A DNA stretch of 64,000 nucleotides from Stigmatella aurantiaca (GTDB lineage Bacteria > Myxococcota > Myxococcia > Myxococcales > Myxococcaceae), in the NCBI RefSeq assembly GCF_900109545.1, contig NZ_FOAP01000005.1, forward strand, positions 186,001 through 250,000, written 5' to 3'. The notes beneath the pieces are model-generated. The model saw only the letters and a program-made list of their open reading frames with translations. It was not told where the DNA came from and did no database searches. Positions 43,577 to 55,749 of this stretch are shown in pieces (positions within the stretch are counted from its first letter, which is position 1; each line of letters begins with the position of its first letter). The translations under genes were made by a program, and so were the position numbers.

Positions 43577-44482
43577 ATGGCCTCGACCCCTCTCAACGCC
43601 CTGAACGCCTTCCTGACCGTGGGCCGCCAACGGAGCTTCACCGTGGCCGCCGCCAACCTGGGCATCTCCCCTTCCGCGCTGAGCCAGTCCATCCGCCAGC
43701 TGGAGGCCCGGCTGGGCGTGCCCCTGCTCACCCGGACCACCCGGAGCGTCTCGCTAACCGAGGCGGGCCAGCGGCTGCTGGAGTCGGCGGGGCCCGCGGT
43801 GGACCAGGCGCTCGAGGCCTTGAAGACGGCGGTGGCCCGGCCGGGCGAAGTCACGGGACGGGTACGGCTGTCCGTTCCCAGCTTCGCCGTGGAGGCCTTC
43901 GTGCTGCCCATCCTCCGGAGCTTCATGGCGCGCCATCCCCAGGTGGAGGTGGAGGTGCGCGTCGAGGACCAGCTCGTGGACATCGTGGAGAGGCAACTCG
44001 ACGCGGGCATCCGCATGTCCGAGACCATCCAGAAGGACATGGTGCAGGTGCGGCTGTCGAAGGGCTTCCGCTTCGTCGTGGTGGGGTCCCCGGCGTACCT
44101 CAAGCGCCGGGGCACGCCCCAGCACCCCAAGGATCTGCTCCAGCACGACTGTCTGAACTACCGGCTCTCCTCCACCAACGCCGTGTACGCCTGGGAGCTG
44201 GAACGCGGGAAGAAGCAGTGGCGCATCCCGGTGCAGGGCACCCTCATCTCCAACGACACGAACGTGCTCCACGGGATGGCGGAGGCGGGCCTGGGACTCA
44301 TGTACACGTTCGAATCGGCCGTGGAGCCGCTCTTGAAGCGCGGCGCCCTGCGCATCGTCCTCGAACCCTACGCGGCGTGGGCAGACGGGTTCTTCCTGTA
44401 CTTCCCCAGCCGCGCCCAGGTGTCGCCAGCCTTCCGGGCCTTCGTGGACGTGGCCCGGGAGGTGACGGCGGAACGGCCTTGA
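43577..44482 (+). CDS. LysR family transcriptional regulator
   Basis: 301 residues. The N-terminal winged HTH is LNALNAFLTVGRQRSFTVAAANLG with SPSALSQSIRQLEARLGVPLLTRTTRSV, the standard LysR pattern. The effector domain begins at about 90 (VRLSVPSFAVEAFVLPIL). It starts ATG 43577, divergent from the alcohol dehydrogenase, so it probably controls that gene and itself. Its stop lies 3 bases from the stop of the encapsulin gene, leaving no room for a terminator between them. Confidence 0.95.
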   Translation: MASTPLNALNAFLTVGRQRSFTVAAANLGISPSALSQSIRQLEARLGVPLLTRTTRSVSLTEAGQRLLESAGPAVDQALEALKTAVARPGEVTGRVRLSVPSFAVEAFVLPILRSFMARHPQVEVEVRVEDQLVDIVERQLDAGIRMSETIQKDMVQVRLSKGFRFVVVGSPAYLKRRGTPQHPKDLLQHDCLNYRLSSTNAVYAWELERGKKQWRIPVQGTLISNDTNVLHGMAEAGLGLMYTFESAVEPLLKRGALRIVLEPYAAWADGFFLYFPSRAQVSPAFRAFVDVAREVTAERP

Positions 44483-44485
44483 GAC

Positions 44486-45895
44486 TCAGACGCCCAGCTC
44501 GATGTTCTCCAGCACGCCGAGCGCATCGGGCACGAGGACGGCGGTGGAGAAGTAGGTGGTGACGAGGTAAGTGGCGATGGCCCGCTCGTCCACCTGCATG
44601 CGCTTCAGGGAGAGGCCGGGCTCGATTTCGTCCGGAATGCCCGTCTGGTGCAGGCCGACGACGCCCTGGTCATCCTTCCCCGTGCGCATGACGATGATGG
44701 AGGTGGTGCGGCTGTCGGAGATGGGAATCTTGTCGCAGGGCAGCAAGGGCACGCCGCGCCAGGCCATGAACTTGCGGCCCTCCACCTCGACGCCGGTGGG
44801 GTAGACCCCCCGGCGGGTGCACTCCCGGCCGAAGGCGGCGATGGCGCGGGGGTGGGCCAGGAAGAACCGGGACTTCCGGCGCCGGCTCAGCAGCTCGTCC
44901 AGGTCATCCGGGGTGGGCGGGCCGCTCCGGGTGATGACCCGCTGCTTCAGGTCGGCGTTGTGCAGCAGCCCGAAGTCGCGGTTGTTGATCATCTCGTACT
45001 CCTGCCGCTCACGCAGGGCCTCGACGGTCAACCGGACCTGCTCATCGAGCTGGTTCATCGGGTTGTTGAACAGGTCGGCGACGCGGGTGTGAATCCGGAG
45101 CATCGTCTGCGCCACATTCAGCTCGTACTCCCGGGGCCGGAGCTCGTAGTCGACGAACGTCTCCGGCAGCCGCGGCTCGCCGTGGTGTCCCGCCGACAGC
45201 TCGATGGAGGCCTGCCCGGCCTTGTCCTGCGGCTTGCGCAGGCGCTCCTGGTAGGCCGCCACGTGGGCGAGGAGCACCGGCGACTGCCGGATGATCTCCT
45301 CGAAGGTCCGCTGCGGCAGCGCCAGCACGATGCACGGCGTCATCGCCTGGACCGTGAAGGGCCAGAGGTCATTCGACTCGACCAGCGCCTGGTCGCCGAA
45401 ATGGTCCCCGTCGGCCAGGACATCGAGGATGACGGGGTCGCCGTACTTGCCCTGCTTCAGCTTGTTGGCCTTGCCGTGGGCGAGCAGGTACACGTGGTCC
45501 GCGGGCTTGCCGGCCTCGACGATGAGGTCCCCCGCCTTGTACTCCCGCTGAACGAACCGGCTGGCCAGGGCCTGGAGCAAGCCGCCCTCGTCCTCCAGGC
45601 CGCGCAGCAGCGGCAGCTCCAGGAGCTCCTGGGGCACCACCTCCACCTTGGCGCCGATGTTGCTGAAGCTCAGGCGCCCATCGCCCACCGCATAGGTCAG
45701 CCGGCGGTTGACGCGGTAGGTGCCGCCGGGCACCTCCACCCAGGGCAGCATCTTGAGCAGCCACCGGGAGGAGATGCCCTCCATCTGCGGCCGCGACTTG
45801 GTGACCGTCGTGAGCTGACGGGCCGCCGCCGTTCCCAAACTGGTCTGCTGCTCCTCGGCCCTACCACCACCCGCCGAATGGACAGGATTCGCCAT
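44486..45895 (-). CDS. Family 2B encapsulin shell protein (second paralogue)
   Basis: 469 residues. An N-terminal arm (1-40) is followed by the start of an HK97-like fold ([32 protein letters not shown]). A cyclic-nucleotide-binding domain is inserted at about 95-220, and the rest of the HK97 fold runs to the end, with [25 protein letters not shown] and [10 protein letters not shown]-like [15 protein letters not shown] and a [21 protein letters not shown] tail. No DNA-binding domain is present, which excludes a Crp regulator. The nucleotide cassette ([18 protein letters not shown]) lacks the usual Glu and Arg. It is about two-thirds identical by eye to the upstream paralogue. GAGGGAG precedes the ATG. 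Confidence 0.9.
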   Translation of the reverse strand: MANPVHSAGGGRAEEQQTSLGTAAARQLTTVTKSRPQMEGISSRWLLKMLPWVEVPGGTYRVNRRLTYAVGDGRLSFSNIGAKVEVVPQELLELPLLRGLEDEGGLLQALASRFVQREYKAGDLIVEAGKPADHVYLLAHGKANKLKQGKYGDPVILDVLADGDHFGDQALVESNDLWPFTVQAMTPCIVLALPQRTFEEIIRQSPVLLAHVAAYQERLRKPQDKAGQASIELSAGHHGEPRLPETFVDYELRPREYELNVAQTMLRIHTRVADLFNNPMNQLDEQVRLTVEALRERQEYEMINNRDFGLLHNADLKQRVITRSGPPTPDDLDELLSRRRKSRFFLAHPRAIAAFGRECTRRGVYPTGVEVEGRKFMAWRGVPLLPCDKIPISDSRTTSIIVMRTGKDDQGVVGLHQTGIPDEIEPGLSLKRMQVDERAIATYLVTTYFSTAVLVPDALGVLENIELGV

Positions 45896-45942
45896 GAAAT
45901 GCTCCCTCGACTCTTTCCAAGCTGCCCGTGGACGGACGGCGT

Positions 45943-47349
45943 CTAGTTGCGGCCGATCTCAGCGTTCTCGAGGATGCCGAGCGCGTCCGGGATGAGCACC
46001 GCGGCGGAGAAGTAGGTGCTCACCAGGTAGGAGATGACCGCCTTCTCGTTGATGCCCATGAACCGGACCGAGAGGCTGGGTTCAATCTCATCCGGGATGC
46101 CCGCCTGGTGCAGGCCGATGACGCCCTGGTTGTGCTCGCCGGTGCGCATCAGCAGGATGGAGCTGGTACGGGCGTCGCTGATGGGAATCTTGTTGCAGGG
46201 CATGATGGGGATGCCGCGCCAGGCGGGCACCATGTTGCCGCCCATGTCCACGCTGGTGGGGTAGATGCCCCGGCGGCTGCACTCCTGGCCGAACGCGGCG
46301 ATGGTGCGCGGGTGGGCCAGGAAGAAGGACGGGTCCTTCCACACCGTGGCCAGCAGCTCGTCCATGTCATCCGGGGTCGGCGGCCCGCTGCGCGTCTGGA
46401 TGCGCTGCTTGAGGTCGGCGTTGTGCAGGAGGCCGAACTCGCGGTTGTTGATGAGCTCGTGCTCCTTGCGCTCCTTCAGCGCCTCGACGGTCAGCCGCAG
46501 CTGCTGCTCGGTCTGGTTCATCGGGTCGTTGAACAGGTCCGCGACGCGGCTGTGAATCTGGAGCACGGTCTGGGCCACGCTCAGCTCGTACTCGCGCGGC
46601 CGCGTCTCGTAATCCACGTAGGTGCCCGGCAGGATGGGCTCGCCGTGGTGTCCGGACGCCAGCTCGATGGGGGCCTGGCCCGAGGTGTCCTTCTTCTTCC
46701 GGGAGCGGGCCTTGAACTCCTCCACGTGCCGCTGCAGGGACGGGGACAGCGCGACCACCGCCTCGAACGAGGACTGCGGGAGGATCAGCGCCGTGACCGG
46801 GGTGACGGCCTTGGCGGTGAACTGCCAGTAGTCCTGGGTCTCCAGCAGCGCCTGGTAGCTGTAGTGGTCGCCCTCGGCCAGCGTCTCGAGCACGGTCTGG
46901 TCGCCGTACTTGCCCTTGCCGATCTTGTTCACCTTGCCGTAGGCGATGAGGCAGATGGAGTCGGCCTCCTTGCCCGCCTCGGTGATGATGTCCCCGGGCT
47001 TGTAGTCGCGCTGCTCGAAGCGCGAGGCCAGCCCGGCGAGCACGTCGTCATCCGCGAAGCCGCGCAGCAGGGGCAGCTCCCGCAGCTCCTGCGGGATGAC
47101 CTGCACCTTGGCGCCCACGCTGGTGAAGGACACGCGGCCGTCGCCGACGTTGTAGCTCAGCCGGCGGTTGAGGCGGAAAATGCCGCCGGAGACCTGGACC
47201 CACGGCAGCAGCTTCAGCAGCCACCGGGAGGAGATGCCCTGCATCTGCGGGGCGGACTTGGTCGTCGTCGCCAGCTGGCGCGCCGCATCCGTCCCCAGGC
47301 TCATCTGCTGCTTCTCTGCCCCATCATCCGTCTTCACGGGAGTCGCCAT
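45943..47349 (-). CDS. Family 2B encapsulin shell protein (first paralogue)
   Basis: 468 residues with the same layout as its neighbour: N-terminal arm, HK97-like start ([21 protein letters not shown]), inserted cNMP-binding domain at about 92-212, then [62 protein letters not shown] and the [21 protein letters not shown] tail. Its nucleotide cassette ([19 protein letters not shown]) has lost both the Gly-Glu and the Arg needed to hold cAMP. It begins 32 bases after the cyclase stop and ends 47 bases before the second shell gene. The two shells probably co-assemble or form alternate compartments around the cyclase. Confidence 0.9.
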   Translation of the reverse strand: MATPVKTDDGAEKQQMSLGTDAARQLATTTKSAPQMQGISSRWLLKLLPWVQVSGGIFRLNRRLSYNVGDGRVSFTSVGAKVQVIPQELRELPLLRGFADDDVLAGLASRFEQRDYKPGDIITEAGKEADSICLIAYGKVNKIGKGKYGDQTVLETLAEGDHYSYQALLETQDYWQFTAKAVTPVTALILPQSSFEAVVALSPSLQRHVEEFKARSRKKKDTSGQAPIELASGHHGEPILPGTYVDYETRPREYELSVAQTVLQIHSRVADLFNDPMNQTEQQLRLTVEALKERKEHELINNREFGLLHNADLKQRIQTRSGPPTPDDMDELLATVWKDPSFFLAHPRTIAAFGQECSRRGIYPTSVDMGGNMVPAWRGIPIMPCNKIPISDARTSSILLMRTGEHNQGVIGLHQAGIPDEIEPSLSVRFMGINEKAVISYLVSTYFSAAVLIPDALGILENAEIGRN

Positions 47350-47381
47350 GCGTCACCTTTTGTGTGTCTGAATGAAAGAAA

Positions 47382-49717
<2,336 letters not shown>

Positions 49718-49786
49718 ACGGTATGACGAGGAATGTTGAGCGTCCAACTTTTGAATCCTTTTGACCGGCCCGTGACCCGCGGGCCC

Positions 49787-52700
49787 TCACTGCCCCCATT
49801 CGCCGAGCAAATCCTGAGCGAGCGCGTGGCTTGGCTCGCGGCGAAGCACTTCGGTCAAAAGCTTGCGGGCGCGCGCGTTCTGGCCAAGCCCTGAGAGGGC
49901 CTGCGCTTCGAGGAACAAGGCCGCCGTTTCCTGCTGAAAGGCCAGGTCCTCGTCGAACAGCAGCATCGCGGGAAGCGAGGTGGCGAAGTAATCAATCGCC
50001 GCGGGCTTCCACGCCAGCGCCTGCGCATGCGCCAGCAGTCCCTTGAGCAGGCGCTTCGACTCGGCCTTCTTCCCCAGCCGCGCATACGCGAGCGCGGACC
50101 AGTAGGTCATCTCCGAGAATGGCTGAACGGCCATCTGCTGGAAGTCGCCCCGGAAGGAAGCCGCCGCTTGCCACGCGCGCCGGGCCCCGGCCCGGTCTCC
50201 CTTGGCTGCGAGCGCCTCTCCCATCCAGAAGCCGAGCTCGCCCGGGTTCGCCAGGAGGTGCCGGGCTTCTCCCAGGTGGGCAGGCGCGGAGCCGGCCACC
50301 TCGAAGAGCTTCCGGGCCTTCTCCGCATGCCCGGCGGCCAGCGCGGCCCGGCCCAGCAGGAGGTGGGTGCGCACATGCTGTCCCAGGACCAGCCCTTCTC
50401 CCCCCTCCCAGGGTTGGAACCTGCGCGAGGCGAGGATCTCCTGCGCCTTCGCGGCCTGTCCTGTCTGGTTATAGAGCGCGCACAGCTCGATGGAGAGATC
50501 ATCCCTCAGGCGCACGAGGGACAGGTGCCGCTGAAGCTCTCGCAAGCGGCGCCGGGGCGCGACGCCTAGGCGCTTCCACAGCTGGTCCCTCTCGAAGAGC
50601 AGCCGGGCATCACCGGGGTTGGCCCGGAAAGCTTTCTCATACGCGGTGCGGGCGCGGGTGGGCTGCTTGCGGACGTTGTAATAGGCAATACCCAGGTTGC
50701 GCCAGGCAATGGCATTGCCGGGCTCCTGGCGCCCCGCACGCTCCCAGCAGGCGATGGCCTCCTCGTGACGGCGCCGGTCATAGAGGAGGTGGCCCAGGAA
50801 GAACGGCGCGCGGGCATCGGCGGGCTCTGCCCGGACCGCCGCACGCAGCACGAACAACTCCTCCAGACGTGCGGGAAAGCAATACGCCGGATCGGCCTCA
50901 CGGGCGGCGTGGCGCAAGCGTTTGGCGGCCTGGGTCTGGCCCTCCCTCTCATGAAAGAACGCGCGGGTGTATGCGATAAGGGGTGCCGTCCCATCGCCCG
51001 CCGGGGGCGCCTGTTCGAGCACACGGCGCGCCTGCCCGTAGAAGCCAGCGTGGGCGTAATCCCAGGCGAGATCCAACCGGACCTGGTTGTCACACGCCAG
51101 CGTCTCGCCCAGTAGGTCCCGCGCCCACCAGTCGAGCGGGTCCATCCGGAGCGTTTCGGCCAGCGCCTCGGAAGCCTCCGCGTCCCGCCCGAGCTGGCGG
51201 AGAATCAACGCTCGCAAGTCCCTCGCCCGGAGCTGCTGGGCATCCAGACGCAGGGACTCCTCGGCCTGCACCAGCGCGGCACGCCAGTCCTGGCGCTGAC
51301 AGGCCAGCTCCGCCAGGGCCAGCGCGGATGCCCCACGCCACGCCTGATTCCAGGCCGCTTTGTGGAACGCCTCCTCCGCGTCGCGCCGCACGGCGTCCTC
51401 TCCGGACTCCCAGGCACGCAGGCGCAGACACCGGCCCAGTTGGTAATGAGCCTCCCCTTCGGAGGGGTTGGGATTGCGCGCGGTGAGCCGGGCCACGGCA
51501 GCGCGCAGGTGCGTCTCGGCCTCGGCCAGCTCGCCCCGCCGCAGGTGCCAGCGGCCCAGCGCCGTGTGGCAGCGGGAATCCCCGGCATCGCGCCGGAGCG
51601 CCTCGCGCCAGTAGGCCTCCGGCGCGCGCGTGGCATGCCGGTACTGCTCCAGGTGCACGCCGGTCAGGTACAGCTCGTCCGCGCTCTCGATGTGGCTGGG
51701 AAGGGGCGGCTCCGTGGCGGCCTCGGGCAGCACGGCCCGGGTGGGCGGGGGCGGGGTGTAGCGCACCAGCTCCCGGCCCTCCTTCGTCCGGACGGAGAGC
51801 GTGAGCGCCTCCCACCGGGTGCCCTCGGGCAGTGCGGCCACGGCGGTGAAAGGCCGATCCGGCCCCAGCTCCCGCGTCCACCGCTTCAGCACGCGCCCCG
51901 AGGCCTCCAACCGGATCTGCACGCCGGACAGCGGAGCCGGAGCCGCCACCCCCACCTGCACATCCGTGCCCTGGAGCGACAGGTGGACGGCCGCATCGAG
52001 GTTGGCCTGCTGCACCGGGCCCACCTCGCGGATCGGATACCAGGACTGGCTCCAGGTCTTGGTCTCCCCGGGCTGGAGGAAGGAGAAGTCGGGCTGGTTG
52101 TCGGTGAAGACTCCCGCCATCAGCTCGATGTACGGGGCATATTCTCCGTTCGCGTCCGGATCCGTGAGCAGCCGGTCCCACGCATACCCGAACTCGTGGT
52201 TGCCCCAGGTCCACTGCTTCTTCCCGGGCGCGATGTGGTGGTCCGCCACGTGAACGATGCCCGCGCGGGCGCGGTGGTCATAGCCGCCGAAGAAGTCCTC
52301 CTTCGTCCCCATGCACATGTACGAGGTGGGCACGGGGATGTTGGCGTACCAGGACAGGTCATCCGGGGAGGGCGGCGTGAAGCCATCGGCGGCATCGGGC
52401 GGGTAGCGCTGGGGCCGCTCCTGCGCGGGAACCCCCTTCCGCGCCCGCGCCGCGTAGTCCACGCCGTAGTAGTGGCCCAAGGCACGCGGGTAGGTGCTCA
52501 TGGCCCGCTTGGCATGGTCCGCCACGGAGGAGACGTCCGGCGGGAAGAAGGACTGGTAGCGCTCGTGGACCCGGACGGCGACGTTGGCCCACCAGAGGAA
52601 CGTCTGGACATCGGCGGTGCGGTTGTAGACGCGCACCCGGAGTTCCAGCACCGCGCTGCCGGGCCGGAGCCGCACGCCGTGCATGCCCTTCATGCGGGCC

Positions 52701-53158
52701 ATCGGGTCGTGCTCCGACATCCAGACGGTGATGGCGCCGTCCGGCTCCTGCTCCACGTGGACATCGGCCGGCATGAACGTGGAGGGGCGGTGGTGCTGGG
52801 GCCAGTTGAACTCGATGCCGCCGCTGATCCACGGGCCCGCCAGCCCCACGAGCGTCGGCTTGATGACCGGCTGGTAGTAGATCAGGTCGAAGCCGTGCGT
52901 CTTGTCGACGGCCCGGTGGATGCGGCCGCCCAACTGAGGCAACAGCATGAGCTGCAGGAACTCGTTCTCCAGGAACACCGCCTCCCACGGCCGGAGAGCG
53001 GGCTCCTCGGCGATCCGGTCGATGAAGGGCAGCGGATAGATGCGGCCGCTGGAGCCCTGGTAGACGCGCTTCTCCAGGAACATCGGATTGCGGTCAGGCG
53101 CCAGGGGCGCGTAGGTGGGCAGCTCGACGGTGGCGCGGCGGACGGAGACGGGGCTCAT
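49787..53158 (-). CDS. DUF5107 and TPR repeat protein
   Basis: 1123 residues. The first ~360 match the DUF5107 type beta-sandwich (FLENEFLQLMLLPQLGGRIHRAVDKTHGFDLIYYQPVIKP, in shorter pieces GGRIHRAVD and GGIEFNWPQHHRP), a fold related to galactose mutarotase and glycoside hydrolase accessory domains. After a linker domain, residues ~500-1120 are helical TPR-like repeats (ALGRWHLRRGELAEAETHLR, AIAWRNLGIAYYNVRK, ALAQDLLGEWGQ). Carbohydrate binding or processing with a TPR scaffold is likely. ATG 53158 is chosen. No signal peptide is seen. Confidence 0.85.
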   Translation of the reverse strand: MSPVSVRRATVELPTYAPLAPDRNPMFLEKRVYQGSSGRIYPLPFIDRIAEEPALRPWEAVFLENEFLQLMLLPQLGGRIHRAVDKTHGFDLIYYQPVIKPTLVGLAGPWISGGIEFNWPQHHRPSTFMPADVHVEQEPDGAITVWMSEHDPMARMKGMHGVRLRPGSAVLELRVRVYNRTADVQTFLWWANVAVRVHERYQSFFPPDVSSVADHAKRAMSTYPRALGHYYGVDYAARARKGVPAQERPQRYPPDAADGFTPPSPDDLSWYANIPVPTSYMCMGTKEDFFGGYDHRARAGIVHVADHHIAPGKKQWTWGNHEFGYAWDRLLTDPDANGEYAPYIELMAGVFTDNQPDFSFLQPGETKTWSQSWYPIREVGPVQQANLDAAVHLSLQGTDVQVGVAAPAPLSGVQIRLEASGRVLKRWTRELGPDRPFTAVAALPEGTRWEALTLSVRTKEGRELVRYTPPPPTRAVLPEAATEPPLPSHIESADELYLTGVHLEQYRHATRAPEAYWREALRRDAGDSRCHTALGRWHLRRGELAEAETHLRAAVARLTARNPNPSEGEAHYQLGRCLRLRAWESGEDAVRRDAEEAFHKAAWNQAWRGASALALAELACQRQDWRAALVQAEESLRLDAQQLRARDLRALILRQLGRDAEASEALAETLRMDPLDWWARDLLGETLACDNQVRLDLAWDYAHAGFYGQARRVLEQAPPAGDGTAPLIAYTRAFFHEREGQTQAAKRLRHAAREADPAYCFPARLEELFVLRAAVRAEPADARAPFFLGHLLYDRRRHEEAIACWERAGRQEPGNAIAWRNLGIAYYNVRKQPTRARTAYEKAFRANPGDARLLFERDQLWKRLGVAPRRRLRELQRHLSLVRLRDDLSIELCALYNQTGQAAKAQEILASRRFQPWEGGEGLVLGQHVRTHLLLGRAALAAGHAEKARKLFEVAGSAPAHLGEARHLLANPGELGFWMGEALAAKGDRAGARRAWQAAASFRGDFQQMAVQPFSEMTYWSALAYARLGKKAESKRLLKGLLAHAQALAWKPAAIDYFATSLPAMLLFDEDLAFQQETAALFLEAQALSGLGQNARARKLLTEVLRREPSHALAQDLLGEWGQ

Positions 53159-53230
53159 GGGGACCAAGGGAGGGCATCGTAGGAGATGCCCCTCCTGTCC
53201 GGGTAGCCACCGCCCCGTCCACCTGCCGGC

Positions 53231-55606
53231 TCAGGGCACCTCGTTCACGAGCCGGATCCGCACGCGGTTCGCGCTGCCCTCATTCTGGGACCACGCCACC
53301 AGGAAGCGGCCCGGCCCCTCCGCGGCGATGGCGGGCGCGTCCACCCGGGAGGTGGCGGGCACGGACGAGAAACCGTACTCCTCCCCCACCCCGAGCTGTC
53401 CCTGGGTGGAGACACGCGCGCTGTACACCTCGCGCGCCCCATCGAGCGGCCCCTGCCACGCCACCCGGTAGCCATTGCCATCGAAGGCCACTCCTGGCGC
53501 CGTGGCGCTCGACTCCGCCACGATGAGGCTGGGCGAGTCGAGCAGCAGGCCTGTCGCCCCATCGATGCGCAGCGCCCGCACCCGCGAGTACCCCACCCGG
53601 AGCGCCACGAAGAACTGGCTTCCGCTGGAGGTGACGGCCACGAGCTTCTCCTCCGCCACGGTGGTGGCGATGGCCAGGGGCGACGTGTCGATCACCGCTC
53701 CCGTGGCCGCGTCGAGGCGGGCCCCATAGGCATTGGTCCCCTGATTGTAGACGTGCCAGGCCACGAAGAAGCGCCCGTTGCCGTAGGCCGCCTGGGGACG
53801 CAATCCCCCGGGGGCCAGGAAGACGTTGGACCCCGGCACGCGCTGGCCGTCCGCGGAGCCGATCCGCGTGAGCTGCACGCCCCACGACGGGCCGCCGCCT
53901 TCGAGCGACCAACCGTTCCAGGCCACCAGGAAGTTCGTCCCATCCGACGCCACGGAGGGGGTTTCATCCGGCGCGAAAGAGAAGAGCCCACCGATAAGCA
54001 GGGGGGCATCGAGCACGGCCCCGTCCGAAGCCCTCACCCGGGCGCCCTGGATGACCGGGACATTGCCGGCGGACTCCGTCCAAACGACGAGGAAATTCTC
54101 CCCCGCGAAGGCGACCGCGGCCTCCCGCCGGTCCCCCGGCACGCCTACGGACTGGGACACCCGCAGGGGAGGCGAATCGAGCACCGCCCCCGTGGCGGCG
54201 TCCACCCGGACCGCGAGGATGTGGGTGTTCGGGGGCGAGCTGGAATCGGTCTCCGCCCAGACCACCAGGTAGCGCCCAGCGCCCACCGCGGCCGCGGGGG
54301 CGTGCTGTGAGAGCGCGGCAGGCCCCACCGGGAGCATCGGCGAGACGGAGGCCCGGACGCGCTCCACGAGCCGCGCCATGGGCCGGCGATTGCCCATCAC
54401 CGGCGCGTACTGCGAATAGACCGTCAGGAAGCGGCCCGGCGCCGCCGCGGCAATCCCCACCCAATCCGAGGGGGCGGGGGCGTGGATCGCGGAGACGGAG
54501 ACCTCCGTGCCAGCCCCAGTGGCTCCCGCGGCGGACACGCGCGTGTTGAGGAGTGTCTGGACCCCGCCCCGGGTGGACTGCCAGAGCACCTGATAGTCCA
54601 TCCCATCGAAGGTGACCGCGAACGGCGCGGAGGTGGAGGCGTTGGCCGAGGCATCCAGGAGGAGGTCCGAGAGGTCCAGGCGTGCCCCATCCTGAGCCCG
54701 CACCCGGGTGGCCCGCAGGGCGTTGGCGCTGTCCGTCCAGACCACCAGGAAGCTACTTCCCTGCGAGGCCACCTGGACCTTGCTCGCGTTGCTGGTGCTG
54801 AGCGTCAGCGGAACCGTGTCGAGCACTTGTCCCAAGGTGTTGATGCGCACGCCCTTGACGGGTCCATTCGTCCAGGTCACCAGGTAGTGGCCATCGCCAT
54901 AGGCCAGCTTGGGGTTGGAGCCTCCCCCGGGGATGAAGAAGGGCGTGGATTCGATGGGCGTTCCATCCGATGGGCGCAGCCGGATGCCCTGGAGCCCCGA
55001 GACGATGGTCCCCCCATGCTCGGCGTAGCCCCACCAGACCACCAGGTAGTTCGTTCCGTCGAAGGCCACCACCGGGGTGAGGTTCGGGAAGGTGCTCCCG
55101 CCATACCGGGGGATGGACACGTCGGATATCGCGCCATCCGAGGCCCTCACGCGGACGCCCCGGAGGAAGGGAAGTCCGGCGCTGTCCCACCAGACCACCA
55201 GGAAGTGGGTGCCGTCGAAGGCCACGGAGGGCTCCATGCTCACCGAGCTGGACGTGAGGCGGAGCGGCGAAGCATCCAGCACGGCGCCGTCCGAGGCCCG
55301 GATCCGGGCCCCGAGGAGGACCGGCGGCACCCCCTGGGCGTACTCCCGCCAGACCACCAGGTAGAGGCCGTCCCCCGAGGCGGCCACGGCGTTGTCATTG
55401 GTCAGGTGCGCCGCCGAGGTGCTCAGGGGAATTTCGGCGGAGACCTGGGCGGGAGTGCTCAGCGCGGCCCCCTGCCGGAGCGCAGGGGACGCAGGGGGAA
55501 GTTCCGCCGGACCACACGCGGCCAGGGTGCTCAGCACCGCGGCCCACAGCCCCCAGCGGCGCCAGGGCCCGCGAGCCTGGGAAGAGGATGAGAGGGACAA
55601 CGTCAT
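53231..55606 (-). CDS. Large repeat lipoprotein (propeller-like)
   Basis: 791 residues with a lipoprotein signal (WAAVLSTLAACGPAEL, Cys in LAAC). The remainder repeats about 12 times a strand unit of the form F/YLVVWxD, followed by GARVRASDGAVLDxxP, about 50-60 residues per unit, which suggests one or two beta-propellers exposed at the surface. The ATG at 55606 has AGGAGGT 10 bases upstream. No catalytic residues are visible. It is divergent from an AraC regulator (143-bp gap), which may control it. Confidence 0.8.
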   Translation of the reverse strand: MTLSLSSSSQARGPWRRWGLWAAVLSTLAACGPAELPPASPALRQGAALSTPAQVSAEIPLSTSAAHLTNDNAVAASGDGLYLVVWREYAQGVPPVLLGARIRASDGAVLDASPLRLTSSSVSMEPSVAFDGTHFLVVWWDSAGLPFLRGVRVRASDGAISDVSIPRYGGSTFPNLTPVVAFDGTNYLVVWWGYAEHGGTIVSGLQGIRLRPSDGTPIESTPFFIPGGGSNPKLAYGDGHYLVTWTNGPVKGVRINTLGQVLDTVPLTLSTSNASKVQVASQGSSFLVVWTDSANALRATRVRAQDGARLDLSDLLLDASANASTSAPFAVTFDGMDYQVLWQSTRGGVQTLLNTRVSAAGATGAGTEVSVSAIHAPAPSDWVGIAAAAPGRFLTVYSQYAPVMGNRRPMARLVERVRASVSPMLPVGPAALSQHAPAAAVGAGRYLVVWAETDSSSPPNTHILAVRVDAATGAVLDSPPLRVSQSVGVPGDRREAAVAFAGENFLVVWTESAGNVPVIQGARVRASDGAVLDAPLLIGGLFSFAPDETPSVASDGTNFLVAWNGWSLEGGGPSWGVQLTRIGSADGQRVPGSNVFLAPGGLRPQAAYGNGRFFVAWHVYNQGTNAYGARLDAATGAVIDTSPLAIATTVAEEKLVAVTSSGSQFFVALRVGYSRVRALRIDGATGLLLDSPSLIVAESSATAPGVAFDGNGYRVAWQGPLDGAREVYSARVSTQGQLGVGEEYGFSSVPATSRVDAPAIAAEGPGRFLVAWSQNEGSANRVRIRLVNEVP

Positions 55607-55749
55607 GAGGGTGCAACCTCCTGAAGGCGGCGTCCTCCGCCTGTTTCGAGGGAGGGATTTCCCATCTTTCGGAGTTCGGAACCAGAACCCAGACAGTCCG
55701 AAGGAAAAGACAGCTTGAGGCACGGGGGGCCGCCGGTTACGAGCAGGCC

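Noticed and set aside
44486-47349. Reading the two shell genes as Crp/Fnr-type transcription regulators
   Set aside because: They contain a cNMP-like domain but no helix-turn-helix. The flanking sequence is continuous with an HK97-like shell fold in both.
44486-47349. Prophage remnant with major capsid genes
   Set aside because: HK97-like folds also occur in phage capsids, but no portal, terminase, protease, tail or integrase gene is nearby, and the partner gene is a terpene cyclase.
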